A DNA stretch of 64,000 nt from Paenibacillus sp. FSL H8-0537 (GTDB lineage Bacteria > Bacillota > Bacilli > Paenibacillales > Paenibacillaceae): positions 669,501 to 733,500 of the forward strand of contig NZ_CP150290.1 of NCBI RefSeq assembly GCF_038051995.1. Direction: 5' to 3'. The notes beneath the pieces are model-generated. The model searched no databases, was not told where the DNA came from, and was given only the letters and a program-made list of their open reading frames with translations. Position 1 is the first letter of the stretch; every line of letters starts with the position of its first letter. This document shows positions 54,127 through 63,258 of this stretch, piece after piece. Made by a program: the position numbers and the translations under genes.

Positions 54127-54308
54127 GGCGGACTGAGGCGCCGCTATTCTAGCTTTTTCAACGATTTCAGGCTTTAAGCGGACAGGAGAACCGTTATCTA
54201 CCTAATAATCCTGGCAAAATGGCTATTGGAAGTGCATTAGCGTCTCCTGAGTCCGCAGCCTGTCCCATTACCCATCATTCTATTAAAATAGCGTCTGCTG
54301 AGTCCGCC
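54127..54308. repeat. Intergenic repeat unit with direct and inverted copies
   Basis: The 19-base motif TAGCGTCTCCTGAGTCCGC at 54238-54256 recurs at 54289-54307 with one change. A divergent inverted copy (GGCGGACTGAG...CGCTATT) lies at 54127-54147. The rest of the 540-bp space between 53965 and 54507 holds no gene. It looks like a dispersed intergenic repeat family. Confidence 0.65.
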
Positions 54309-54507
54309 AAATCTAACTTTGTGCCGTACACGTGTCTTAGTCGGACGGACGGCTGTTTCTGCGGCCAGCTGGCTTTTTTTGCTGAAATAAATGCCAATTC
54401 TCCACATTAGGCTCAGAAACTTTTAAAATCAAGTGAGAGAATGTACAGGGATGGGGAGTCTTAGCAGTGAGATAAACAAAAGTTGGGCCGTAAAAGGAGG
54501 GGAGCAA

Positions 54508-55074
54508 GTGGAGCTGAGAGACGATCATATGATTATCGAAGCCGTGCTGAACGGAAATAAACAAGCGTACGCAGATATCGTCCGGCGCTATCAGAATAAG
54601 CTTTACGGGTTATTTCGCAAAATGGGAGCTTCCGAGGCTGATGCTGAGGATTTAACGCAGGAGACGCTGCTCAAGGCGTACCGCAAGCTGGCATCGCATA
54701 ATCCGGTGCAAAGCTTTGCTGGCTGGCTTTATACAATCGCTGTTAATTTGCAGAAGGACGGCTGGCGGCGGAAAAAACCAGAACCACCCGTATTGGATGA
54801 AGGCGGCGAACGCCAGACACCAGAATCCAAGCTGCTGCAAAAAGAGCTGCGCTCTGAGCTCGGCCGCCTGCTGGAGAGGCTGCCAGAGCATTATCGGCTG
54901 GTGCTGGTTCTCCGCTACACGAACCAGTTGAGCCACGAGGAAATCGCCAGCGTAACGGGCATGTCGATAAGGCAGGTCACCAACATCGTTCACCGCGCTA
55001 AAATCAGGCTGCGGAAAATGGTAGAAGCCAAGGAGGGACAACGTTATGACATTTTGGAATCGTACAAAAGCTGA
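54508..55074 (+). CDS. ECF sigma factor (SigW/SigV-like)
   Basis: The 188-residue sigma factor starts at GTG 54508 after AAAGGAGGGGAGCAA; an upstream ATG at 54433 would add 25 residues without homology. Region 2 is 'DIVRRYQNKLYGLFRKMGAS' with 'DAEDLTQETLLKAYRKL', and region 4 is 'LSHEEIASVTGMSIRQVTNIVHRA'. Its stop lies 29 bp inside the DUF4179 gene, so they form a sigma/anti-sigma operon. Confidence 0.92.
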   Translation: MELRDDHMIIEAVLNGNKQAYADIVRRYQNKLYGLFRKMGASEADAEDLTQETLLKAYRKLASHNPVQSFAGWLYTIAVNLQKDGWRRKKPEPPVLDEGGERQTPESKLLQKELRSELGRLLERLPEHYRLVLVLRYTNQLSHEEIASVTGMSIRQVTNIVHRAKIRLRKMVEAKEGQRYDILESYKS

Positions 55075-56665
55075 AAAAGCTGGAAAAGCTGAAAAAGCTG
55101 AAAAAGCCGATCTTAAAGCGGGGGGTGGAATAGCGACAGCGGAAGATAAGAAAATAGAAAACGTCTTGTTTGAGGACAAGCTTCAAGATGATTTTACCGA
55201 TAGGGTGATGTTGGAGCTGGAGGGCATTGACATAGAGCCAGTGGAAAATGGCAATAAAATTGATTTTGAGCCCGGTGCCTCATCTATTGCCTGCCAAGTG
55301 AAACGGCATCAAGCGGCTAGAAGGTCATCGAGACGCAAAGCCTGGGGGCTTGCCGCCGCTGCCGTTGTACTCGCGGGAAGCACGCTGTTATACGCACAGC
55401 CGACGCTTGCGGATATGGTGCGGTCGCTTTTTGCCCAGAACAGCTATGTGGACAGTGGCATGAAGCAGGCGCAGGAAGCAGGACTGGTACAGCATTCCGA
55501 CGCCAGCGCCGAGGATCAAGGCTATACGCTGAAGGTCAACGAAGTGATAGCCGATTCGACCCGTCTCATTGTAGGAATCGACATTTATGATGCGAAAGGA
55601 AATCCGGTAGCTGGCGAAATTCAATCTACTAATGGGAATTTCAATCTTTTTGATGTGGATAGAGGGCATATTGGAGATATCCCTTATGGAATCATGACGG
55701 GAGGCAATGCGACTACGAGCCGATTCGAATTTGTTTTTAGACGGCCAGTATTGAAGGACAAGATGCAGCTCAGCGCTTATATTAACCAGATCGCCTTGCA
55801 TCAAGGAATACCGGGTTCGGATGACTTTTCGTCTAAGACAGTCAAGGGGCGATGGACGCTACATGTAGATATCGATTTGAGCAAGGCGAAAGCCCAGACG
55901 CTGTTCACCCCTATCGACATTTCTTATGAGACGCCAAGCGGCGTTCGGATTCAGATGCAAGGAGCAACCCGTACGCCGAGCGGAGGCTCGCTCGAGTTTA
56001 CGACGTCGCTGACGCCAGATGCGGCAAGCCGTGCAATAAACGGTCAAAGTGGATTTCATTTGCTTAATTACCATCTGGAAGATGAACAAGGCCATGTGCT
56101 CGAGAAGAGCCCGAGCATGACGGAAATGGAATTTTCAAGCCGTCGCTACGAGCTTGACCGATGGAGCGGGCTGACGAAATGGTTTTACCAATTCGATGAT
56201 TTTGCCTATGACAAGCAGCAGATCCGGTTTGTACTGGACAGCTATGTAATCCGTGAAAAAAGCGAGGCCTCGGTCGTCTTTGATCCGTCTCAAGCTTCCC
56301 CGGAAAAACCTGTCTTATTCGAAGACGCTGGCGATTCACTCCTGCTCAAAGGATTGACGATCGATTCAGATGGCTACGGAAGAATTCCAATTGGCGGCAC
56401 GTTCAGCAACCCCAACTTCGCGTCGGATACCTGGATCGCCGTTGACGAGAACGGCAAGGAATACCAGATGTATGCAGGCGGGGGATATAGCGAAGAAAAT
56501 CCGAATTTGGACGACGGTGCTGATCTCCAATTCATGATGGGTGGCATGAACAGCATGCCGAAACAACTGACGATCAAACGCACCGTCATCAATCGCCAGT
56601 ACAAGGATGCTGACTTGTCGTTCGTCATTCCGTCTACCGGAACGACTGGTGTCATTCCGCAATAA
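55046..56665 (+). CDS. DUF4179 membrane anti-sigma factor
   Basis: The protein is 539 residues. The cytoplasmic N terminus has Lys-Ala-Glu-rich repeats at 8-23 and a helical segment, followed by one membrane helix at about 99-117 ('AWGLAAAAVVLAGSTLLYA'). The large outside part carries 'PTLADMVRSLFAQNSYVDSG' and 'TLKVNEVIADSTRLIVGIDI', the DUF4179 signature, and further beta domains. It starts after AGGAGGG inside the sigma gene. It should hold the sigma factor at the membrane until a cell-envelope signal arrives; the signal is not evident. Confidence 0.9.
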   Translation: MTFWNRTKAEKAGKAEKAEKADLKAGGGIATAEDKKIENVLFEDKLQDDFTDRVMLELEGIDIEPVENGNKIDFEPGASSIACQVKRHQAARRSSRRKAWGLAAAAVVLAGSTLLYAQPTLADMVRSLFAQNSYVDSGMKQAQEAGLVQHSDASAEDQGYTLKVNEVIADSTRLIVGIDIYDAKGNPVAGEIQSTNGNFNLFDVDRGHIGDIPYGIMTGGNATTSRFEFVFRRPVLKDKMQLSAYINQIALHQGIPGSDDFSSKTVKGRWTLHVDIDLSKAKAQTLFTPIDISYETPSGVRIQMQGATRTPSGGSLEFTTSLTPDAASRAINGQSGFHLLNYHLEDEQGHVLEKSPSMTEMEFSSRRYELDRWSGLTKWFYQFDDFAYDKQQIRFVLDSYVIREKSEASVVFDPSQASPEKPVLFEDAGDSLLLKGLTIDSDGYGRIPIGGTFSNPNFASDTWIAVDENGKEYQMYAGGGYSEENPNLDDGADLQFMMGGMNSMPKQLTIKRTVINRQYKDADLSFVIPSTGTTGVIPQ

Positions 56666-56776
56666 GCAAGCAGTAATGGATGTTTATTTAACTGAACGAT
56701 GCTCAAAAATAAAGGTATTAAGGTAGCGAATCATGAAGTAAAGCAAGGTGAAGTTGACATGATGGAGTGAAGGAAA

Positions 56777-57934
56777 ATGAAGGAAATGATATTTGTGCTG
56801 GCGCCAGATTCATTCAAGGAAAGCATGACGGCAAAAGAAGTCTGTATCGCGATGGAAAAAGGGCTGCGCAAAGTCTATACGACAGCAGGTTATATTCATG
56901 TTCCAATGGCCGACGGAGGGGAAGGGACGGTGCAATCCCTTGTGGATGCGTCCGGCGGTACGATTCATCATAAAGAGGTAAGCGGGCCGCTTGGCCAGAC
57001 TGTAGCCGCAGCATATGGCATTCTGGGTGATGGTGCAACGGCGGTCATCGAGATGGCATCGGCCAGTGGCATTCATCTGGTGAACAAGCAAATGAGAAAT
57101 CCGCTTTGCACGACCACCTACGGGACAGGCGAATTGATTAAGGCTTGCTTGGATCAGGGAATTCGCAAAATAATTATCGGGATTGGCGGCAGTGCCACCA
57201 ACGATGGAGGAACCGGGATGGCTGAAGCGCTCGGTGCGAAATTTCTTGATGCAGAGGGAAATGCGCTTGCGCGCGGGGGAGGGGCTCTTGACCACTTGAC
57301 CTGTATCGACGTGTCGAATCTGGACGAGCGTTTGCGGGAAGTGCAATTTATTGTCGCCTGCGATGTAACGAATCCGTTATGCGGGGCGCATGGCGCTTCG
57401 CAGGTATTTGGTCCGCAGAAGGGCGCGACGCCGGAAATGGTGCAGCAGTTGGACGCCAACCTGTCCCATTATGCAGATGTCGTGAAGCAGCAGTTGCATA
57501 AGGATGTGCGGGATATACCGGGAGCAGGCGCAGCCGGCGGGCTGGGCGCAGGCTTGTTGATTTTCACACAGGCGGTTTTGCGCAAGGGCATTGAAATTGT
57601 AATCGAATATACAGAGCTGCGAGACAAGCTGGCTGAGGCCGATATCGTGTTTACGGGTGAAGGCGGCATCGATTTTCAGACGAAATTTGGCAAAACCCCA
57701 TACGGTGTAGCTCGCGCTGCCAAGGAGGCGGGCAAGCCGGTCATAGCAATCGCTGGATACATTGGGGAAGGAATCGAAACGTTATACGCCGAGGGCATTG
57801 ATGCGGTATTCGGCATTGTTCCGGGAGCATCCGATTTGGAGAAGCTTCTGAAGGAAGGACCGGATAATGTGGAGCGTACTACCGAGAATATTGCGAGGGT
57901 GCTGAAACTGGGCCTGATTACCGATAGAAGGTAG
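56777..57934 (+). CDS. glxK: Glycerate kinase (glycerate 2-kinase type)
   Basis: The 385-residue enzyme phosphorylates D-glycerate with ATP. It starts 'IFVLAPDSFKESMTAKE' and has 'VPMADGGEGTVQSL', 'IIIGIGGSATNDGGTGMAEALG', 'GAGAAGGLGAGL' and 'FTGEGGIDFQTKFGKTP', all hallmarks of PF02595. GTGAAGGAAA precedes the ATG. It stands alone, without glyoxylate or glycerate pathway neighbours. The symbol refers to the family and could equally be garK. Confidence 0.95.
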   Translation: MKEMIFVLAPDSFKESMTAKEVCIAMEKGLRKVYTTAGYIHVPMADGGEGTVQSLVDASGGTIHHKEVSGPLGQTVAAAYGILGDGATAVIEMASASGIHLVNKQMRNPLCTTTYGTGELIKACLDQGIRKIIIGIGGSATNDGGTGMAEALGAKFLDAEGNALARGGGALDHLTCIDVSNLDERLREVQFIVACDVTNPLCGAHGASQVFGPQKGATPEMVQQLDANLSHYADVVKQQLHKDVRDIPGAGAAGGLGAGLLIFTQAVLRKGIEIVIEYTELRDKLAEADIVFTGEGGIDFQTKFGKTPYGVARAAKEAGKPVIAIAGYIGEGIETLYAEGIDAVFGIVPGASDLEKLLKEGPDNVERTTENIARVLKLGLITDRR

Positions 57935-58056
57935 GCAAGCCTTCCTTGTGCCGCCTTTGCCATACTTCCACCCTGTTCAGGAGTACCGCGCTCAGACATA
58001 ATTCAGTTATTGAATACAGACGGTGCTTTTGATCAGTATGAGGAGGAGGAATGGAT

Positions 58057-58983
58057 ATGTTTGATAAAAAGGTGAAGCTGCAGCCTTATGCGGATATGTC
58101 AGCACATATGGAAGGTTTTGATGTGGTTTCGGCCCAGCTTGGCGGAGATGGATGTGTGTATGTGCTGCTAATTAACCGCATCCCGAAACGGACACAAGGT
58201 ATGTTCGTTCCTTCGGTGCTAAAGGAAACGTACACCTACAAGGTGCTCGTTATAGAAGACGATTATATGGAAGCAGTGATAATGGAGGGCCAGCATTTCA
58301 ATTATCATTATGTCCAGCCGCTGCGGAATCAACTGCTGTTGGTCGGCGCGCGCTGCACTTATTATGGTGTTGGCAAATATGATCTGAACGCCAAAGTATG
58401 TAATTATAAAGGCGAGACCGTTCGCGAGTTTTTGCTGGGAGATGGCATTCAGAGTGTGCAGGTAACGGAGAAAGGCACCATTTGGACCAGTTATTTCGAC
58501 GAAGGCGTCTTTGGAAATAATGGGTGGGGGAATCCAATCGGGTCCAAGGGTCTCCTGGCTTGGGATGAGCTTGGCAACAAAATATATGAAGACCATACGT
58601 CGGACATCGCCGATTGTTATGCGCTGAATGTTGTGAATGAACAAGAGGTCTGGTTCTACTTTTATACGGACTTCTTGCTAGGCCGTATTTCCGGTGGACC
58701 CGAGCAGGCCAAGGTTTCCTTTATGGACCCGCATATTTCCGGCTCTGCCGGGTTTTGTACGGACGGGTACCATTTTTTGTTTGATGGCGGTTACGGCAAG
58801 CATGAGACCTTTATTTTGAAGAAAAATGAAAAACCAGGCCGCTTGAGTGCAGGGCATAAGATCCAGTTTTTGAATGAGCAGGGGGAGCTGCTTAAACCGC
58901 ATACCTGGGATTTTCGAGAAGACCGCCTGCTGTTTAGTGAAGGCAGCTGCTTGTATCAAGTGGCGATCGAAGAATTAGTTTAG
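58057..58983 (+). CDS. Hypothetical beta-rich protein
   Basis: The protein is about 308 residues from ATG 58057, after GAGGAGGAGG (ATG 58051 is too close to the site). Recurring strands such as 'DVVSAQLGGDGCVYVLLI', 'IQSVQVTEKGTIWTSYFDEG', 'GLLAWDELGNKIYEDHT' and 'HKIQFLNEQGELLKPHTWDF' suggest a propeller-like fold. No signal peptide or catalytic motif. Function unknown; the next gene is a truncated glyoxalase-fold fragment. Confidence 0.75.
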   Translation: MFDKKVKLQPYADMSAHMEGFDVVSAQLGGDGCVYVLLINRIPKRTQGMFVPSVLKETYTYKVLVIEDDYMEAVIMEGQHFNYHYVQPLRNQLLLVGARCTYYGVGKYDLNAKVCNYKGETVREFLLGDGIQSVQVTEKGTIWTSYFDEGVFGNNGWGNPIGSKGLLAWDELGNKIYEDHTSDIADCYALNVVNEQEVWFYFYTDFLLGRISGGPEQAKVSFMDPHISGSAGFCTDGYHFLFDGGYGKHETFILKKNEKPGRLSAGHKIQFLNEQGELLKPHTWDFREDRLLFSEGSCLYQVAIEELV

Positions 58984-59025
58984 TTATGTTGCTAATAGGA
59001 CAAAGCGAGTAGGGGAGCTGCAAGG

Positions 59026-59214
59026 ATGAAAGTGCAATTAGAAGGCATTACTGTATTATCGAATGATGTATCCCGTTTGGCCAGCTTTTATCGTGAAGTG
59101 CTCGGATTTCAGACGGTTGTGGAAGAAGGGCATTATGCGGAGTTTGAAAATAACGGGGTCGTAATTCGTTGTTTGCGCTCAATCCCATCGAAGCGAGTCC
59201 ACAGTAGAAATTAA
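59026..59214 (+). pseudogene. Truncated VOC (glyoxalase-fold) protein gene
   Basis: The 62-residue frame matches the first beta-alpha-beta-beta unit of a VOC-superfamily protein ('LEGITVLSNDVSRLASFYREVLGFQ', where V-x-D-x-x-x-x-x-x-F-Y is typical), then ends in unrelated residues 'RSIPSKRVHSRN'. Intact members have about 120 residues or more. A terminator follows at once, so the 3' half appears deleted. Confidence 0.8.
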
Positions 59215-59217
59215 ACA

Positions 59218-59271
59218 AACAGACAGCCCGCATCTCATGTTATTAATGAGTGAAGGCTGTCTGTTCTTTTT
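59218..59271 (+). terminator. Terminator between convergent genes
   Basis: AACAGACAGCC and GGCTGTCTGTT pair over a 26-base loop and are followed by CTTTTTG. Confidence 0.82.
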
Positions 59272-59286
59272 GCCCAATCGTCCGTT

Positions 59287-59763
59287 TTAGTCGAGTCCTG
59301 CTTGTGCTTTGGATAACAGCTTTCCTTTATTGAAAGAGAGTACAGCATTCGCCCCTGTATCCCCTGCGCCATAATAGGAGTAGACGACCATATCTGCGGT
59401 TTCGCTCAAAGCTCTGCCGTTGCCGCCAACAATATCCTTCACCTCATCATAGGTCATGCCAATCTCAATCTGCTGATACTGATCAAAGGTAATTCGAACA
59501 TTATCCCCTTTGTCAGCGGGTCCATTATCGCTTGGCGCAGAGGCATCGACGCTGCTGCCAGATTGATTAATAGCTACAACCGTAGCTTGCAGCTCTTTAA
59601 GCTCTTGTTCCTTAGCTTCAAGCTGCTGCTCCAGTCCCGCAACCCGCTCCTGCAGGCTGTCAAAATCCGTCTGTGTCGGTCCCGAAGAGCCACACGCTGA
59701 TAGAGTGAACAGTGACAATATAAGGGCCACTCCGCCTAACCATCGTCTATCGATCTTTTTCAT
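59287..59763 (-). CDS. Lipoprotein with coiled coil and DUF3862/SmpA-like domain
   Basis: The 158-residue protein has a lipoprotein signal peptide with lipobox 'FTLSACGS', a coiled coil at about 33-65 ('LQERVAGLEQQLEAKEQELKEL'), a low-complexity linker and a C-terminal domain with 'QYQQIEIGMTYDEVKDIVGG', the entry motif of DUF3862/SmpA-BLIP folds. It is attached to the outer face of the membrane; such domains often mediate protein contacts. Monocistronic. Confidence 0.85.
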   Translation of the reverse strand: MKKIDRRWLGGVALILSLFTLSACGSSGPTQTDFDSLQERVAGLEQQLEAKEQELKELQATVVAINQSGSSVDASAPSDNGPADKGDNVRITFDQYQQIEIGMTYDEVKDIVGGNGRALSETADMVVYSYYGAGDTGANAVLSFNKGKLLSKAQAGLD

Positions 59764-59952
59764 AGAGACAACCCCTTTTTTTAGATGAACTTGTTTTTAT
59801 ACAGCAACCAACGGTTTCTGGAAAGAAAAAACAATACCGCCATTCAGTTTACCATAGCAAATACCTGCTGTAACTGAGGCTTTCGCTCTGGTCCTAATTT
59901 CATAGTAGGGTACGAGCTGCTGTTAACAAAGGCGGACCAAGCTGCAGCCTAT

Positions 59953-60007
59953 AAAAAATGCCGCTAGCTGCAGAGAGGATCTAGCGATCCTTTCTGCAGC
60001 TAGCGGC
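59953..60007 (-). terminator. Terminator of the nitroreductase operon
   Basis: A 22-bp stem with one mismatch (GCCGCTAGCTGCAGA arm at 59960) and a TAGC loop; on the minus strand it is followed by ATTTTTTATA. Confidence 0.9.
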
Positions 60008-60041
60008 TGCTGGCGAATTACAAATCGGTGTATAGATTTCT

Positions 60042-60611
60042 CTAATCTGAGCCTTCATGCCATGTGATGAGGTCCTCTGCCGATTTTCTTCTTCTTGCTT
60101 TAGGGATTTTATCCTCGTTGATATAGCCCATATGCAGGGTGCCAACAAGCTTCTCATCCGTCTGAATGCCAACGCTGCGGTGAAAATCGGCTTCCCGATT
60201 GTATTCATTCGTCTTCCACACAAAGCCAATTCGCTGCTCCCAGGCAAGCAGTTGCAAGTTTTGAATCAAGGTGGCGGCTGCAAGCAGCGCCTCTTCCCGT
60301 CTGATTTCGGATTTATCCTGTTTAATAACGACGAGCAGATGGACAGGAGTTTCCAAGCAATATTCCTTCATTACGCCTTCGCCAAAACGCGCAAGCTCAT
60401 CCTCTGTGTAAGTGGCTAGGACGGCATCGGCAAACTGGCGACGATCCTCATTCATAAAAATAATAAACCGCCAGGGCTCCTCACTTGAATGGTAGGGCGC
60501 CCATACCGCTGCATTGAGCAAATCCAACAACGTCTGTTTCGACAAGGGCTGATCCGTGAATGACTTAATCGTTCGACGTTCACGAATGACACGCTCAATA
60601 GAATGGCTCAT
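60042..60611 (-). CDS. Nitroreductase-family protein
   Basis: The 189-residue FMN-dependent oxidoreductase shows 'VIRERRTIKSFTDQPLS' (FMN phosphate Arg), 'NAAVWAPYHSSEEPWRFIIF', 'AAATLIQNLQLLAWEQRIGF' and 'VGTLHMGY', all typical of the family. Its ATG overlaps the stop of the upstream binding-protein gene by one base (TAATG), so it is translationally coupled to an iron-uptake lipoprotein. A role in reducing ferric siderophore or a quinone is possible but is inference from context only. Confidence 0.9.
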   Translation of the reverse strand: MSHSIERVIRERRTIKSFTDQPLSKQTLLDLLNAAVWAPYHSSEEPWRFIIFMNEDRRQFADAVLATYTEDELARFGEGVMKEYCLETPVHLLVVIKQDKSEIRREEALLAAATLIQNLQLLAWEQRIGFVWKTNEYNREADFHRSVGIQTDEKLVGTLHMGYINEDKIPKARRRKSAEDLITWHEGSD

Positions 60612-61537
60612 TATTCATTTCCATTATGCTGTTTAATCGTCTCGACAATTTCATTCACGGCATTCAATGTAGCTGCGGGGGAGAAGCTGAAGTTCATCCA
60701 GTCTTTATCTCCGACAAGATAGACATGGTTCTCCTTCACAGCTTTAAGGCCCATCCATACCGCATTGGTTTTCATATCTTCATATATTTTTTGTGCGCTC
60801 GCTGCATCATCTCCAGCTTCTACCTGAAGAATAATGTGATCAGGATTAAACTCTGGCAGCATTTCGAGCGAAATGGCGATGCTCTCCTCGTCCTTAGGGA
60901 AAGTGGCTACTGCATTCAGTCCCAATTCGCCATGTATCACTTTGCCGCGGCTCGCTAGAGGTCCCATGACATAGCTGTCTTTGCCAATAATTCGCATATA
61001 CATGAACGTTTCTGATCCGACTAGGGGCTTTAGACTTTCATTTGCTTTTTTGATTTGATCCTCATAATCCGCAATAACCTGCTCAGCCTGCTCCTTCTTG
61101 CCAAGTGCATCGCCCATATCGCGCAATTCGTCGCGCCAATTGTCACGATCAGGGAGTAAAATCGTTTTTGCGATTTTATTCAATTGATCAACATTTTTCG
61201 CGTCCCGCCAATTTGCTCCGATAATTAGATCAGGCTCTGACGCCAAAATACCCTCCAGGTTAAGAACGCCGCCCAGCTTTGGCACAGCATCGAATGCCCC
61301 GTTTAAATAGCTTGGAAATTCGGCATTTGCATTTTCAGCAGCTACTGGAATGACACCTAGCGAATATAAAAAATCTGGATATGTTACCGTAGTCGCCACT
61401 ACCCGAAGCGTTTTCTCGGCTGCATCGGTCTGTGTAACTGGACTGTTTATTGTATTATTCTCCTTACCTCCACAAGCAGCTATAAGCAGCAGTGATAACG
61501 CGATAGCTGCAAAACCCCATTTTCGTGCGCGATTCAT
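60611..61537 (-). CDS. Iron-siderophore ABC substrate-binding lipoprotein
   Basis: The 308-residue lipoprotein starts at ATG 61537, right after GGGATGGAGAA, with lipobox 'LLIAACGG'. The class III binding domain shows 'PDFLYSLGVIPVA', 'EPDLIIGANWRD', a long lobe-joining helix and 'DKDWMNFSFSPAATLNAV'. Several of these match the sensor half of the neighbouring AraC regulator (FPSYL, VPKL, DNWRDEL, FSFSP), so both probably bind the same ferric siderophore. A Fur box precedes it. No permease or ATPase gene is nearby. Confidence 0.92.
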   Translation of the reverse strand: MNRARKWGFAAIALSLLLIAACGGKENNTINSPVTQTDAAEKTLRVVATTVTYPDFLYSLGVIPVAAENANAEFPSYLNGAFDAVPKLGGVLNLEGILASEPDLIIGANWRDAKNVDQLNKIAKTILLPDRDNWRDELRDMGDALGKKEQAEQVIADYEDQIKKANESLKPLVGSETFMYMRIIGKDSYVMGPLASRGKVIHGELGLNAVATFPKDEESIAISLEMLPEFNPDHIILQVEAGDDAASAQKIYEDMKTNAVWMGLKAVKENHVYLVGDKDWMNFSFSPAATLNAVNEIVETIKQHNGNE

Positions 61538-61562
61538 TTCTCCATCCCTCTCAAACGTAATA

Positions 61563-61582
61563 ATAATTCTCATTCTCATTAT
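61563..61582 (-). promoter_or_regulatory. Fur box upstream of the binding lipoprotein gene
   Basis: On the minus strand ATAATGAGAATGAGAATTAT closely follows the 19-base Fur consensus, 26 bp before the start codon. Confidence 0.75.
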
Positions 61583-61650
61583 AGGATGTGTCAGCCAAAT
61601 GGGAATGGAGAAAAGGGAAGCAGACGTGGACTTTCGCGCATTTCCCTATG

Positions 61651-63258
61651 TCAGCGAACTACGCCGCGCTCGAACATTTGCAGCATATGCTGCATGGCAA
61701 ATCCAGTAGACAGGGGAGAGAAGGAGAAATTGTACCATTCTCGATGCCCCACGGTATATATCCGACTTGTAGGGGATGTCATTAATTTTCTCCATCCGGG
61801 CTGCTGTAATAAAGCTTCCCGGCTGCTGTCAGCCTGCTCACCTATTTGCAAAATGATGTGATCAGCTCCCAGCCCAGCTAACTGTTCGACTGACAAAATT
61901 TTTCCATCGATATGCAGCAGCGACTTTTCAGGTGGAATCAAACCAAGCTCGGTATACAGTATTTTTCCTCTCGATGACTGATTGCCAAACACGATGAGGC
62001 CCTCCTGGGTCATACGAGCATAAGCAACCGTTTCATTATTTGTCAGCAGCTTAAGCTGTTCTCGAACCTCATCGCGCTTGTCATCATACCAGCGAATAAA
62101 ACGATGGGCCTGCTTCTTTTTATCCAAAATCTCGCCCACATCTGTCAGCTCATCCCGCCAATCATTATGGCTTGGCAGCAGGAAGGTGGGGGCAATTCGG
62201 CTTAGGGCATCATAGTTTTCATAATCCTTCCATTCTGCAGCCAATATGACATCGGGCTTGAACGGTTTGAAATATTCAGGATCGAAGTGATGGCTGTTGT
62301 TCAGCTTTGGTACTTGCTTGAATGCCTCTAGCAAATAACTGGGGAATTCCTGATCCGGAGAAAAGGCAGCAATCGGTATGGTTCCCAGCAGGTACATCAA
62401 TTCGGGATGAGTGACCGTCGTCCCCAGAATACGCCGATTATGCAAATAAAAACGGGGAGATACACCAACCTTTTGCTTAAACCTTCTACTAAAATAATGC
62501 TCATCCTCAAAGCCGACTTTACGGGCGATAGCGTACAGGCTTTCTTTGGACATTGTGAGCAATTCCTTGGCTTTATCGATACGCAGTCTGATTAAATAAT
62601 CGCTCGGATTTTCACCGGTTATTTCCTTAAACAACGTTGTATACCAACGTCTGCTGAGCTGCGCGATGCCCGCCAAATCTTCAATTGTAATGGCTTCATC
62701 GTAATGAAGCTTTAAATATTCGATCGTGCTCTCGACGGCATGGCGAGGGTCAGCATCGGTTTGCGAAGCATGGGAATCCATCAGCAGATAGATAAGCTTC
62801 TGAAATAGAAACTGGTTTTCAAGCAGCTTCTGCATGTCTATGAAAGTGGAAGGCTCTTGAAGCTTCTGCACCATAGCCCGGAGTGAACGAGGAGTATGCG
62901 ACACGGTCTCATATTGAAAATAAGCAAATGTTTTGACGGAAGCCGCTGACAGTTTATGATCCGCTCGGCTGAGCTGAACAACTTCACATGCAATGATGCT
63001 GATGTCCAATAAATGACTGCCTTGATTCGTTATCTGCAACGACTGCCCCGGCTTTATTATGAAATGAGTATCGGCTGCCAAAATAGGCTGACTGTGCTTA
63101 TGATCTACTTGGACCTTCGCTGTGCCGCCTAGCACAAATAACAGCTGATGCTCGTTTTTCGGTGGAATAAGGACTAGCCCCCCTATAGGGACGGCATCCT
63201 TTGCTACTTTTGTCATCGTCACGAACAGATCCTGGAACGGAACATTTTTGCCGGACAT
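61651..63258 (-). CDS. Btr-like AraC regulator with fused siderophore-binding domain
   Basis: The 535-residue cytoplasmic regulator has a cupin-like N terminus (about 20-110, 'LIPPKNEHQLLFVLGG'), an AraC double helix-turn-helix at about 170-280 ('IEDLAGIAQLSRRWYTTLF', 'LYAIARKVGFEDEHYFSRRF') and a FecB/FhuD-type binding domain from about 285 to the end without signal peptide. This is the architecture of Bacillus subtilis Btr, which activates siderophore uptake when its ligand is bound. AGGAGG stands seven bases before the ATG. It precedes the lipoprotein and nitroreductase genes on the same strand. Confidence 0.92.
   Translation of the reverse strand: MSGKNVPFQDLFVTMTKVAKDAVPIGGLVLIPPKNEHQLLFVLGGTAKVQVDHKHSQPILAADTHFIIKPGQSLQITNQGSHLLDISIIACEVVQLSRADHKLSAASVKTFAYFQYETVSHTPRSLRAMVQKLQEPSTFIDMQKLLENQFLFQKLIYLLMDSHASQTDADPRHAVESTIEYLKLHYDEAITIEDLAGIAQLSRRWYTTLFKEITGENPSDYLIRLRIDKAKELLTMSKESLYAIARKVGFEDEHYFSRRFKQKVGVSPRFYLHNRRILGTTVTHPELMYLLGTIPIAAFSPDQEFPSYLLEAFKQVPKLNNSHHFDPEYFKPFKPDVILAAEWKDYENYDALSRIAPTFLLPSHNDWRDELTDVGEILDKKKQAHRFIRWYDDKRDEVREQLKLLTNNETVAYARMTQEGLIVFGNQSSRGKILYTELGLIPPEKSLLHIDGKILSVEQLAGLGADHIILQIGEQADSSREALLQQPGWRKLMTSPTSRIYTVGHREWYNFSFSPLSTGFAMQHMLQMFERGVVR

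Noticed and set aside
54127..54308. Calling the repeat unit an insertion sequence
   Set aside because: There is no transposase frame, and clear terminal repeats or target duplications cannot be defined.
56810..57346. Minus-strand open frame of 178 codons
   Set aside because: It is opposite an unambiguous glycerate kinase gene.
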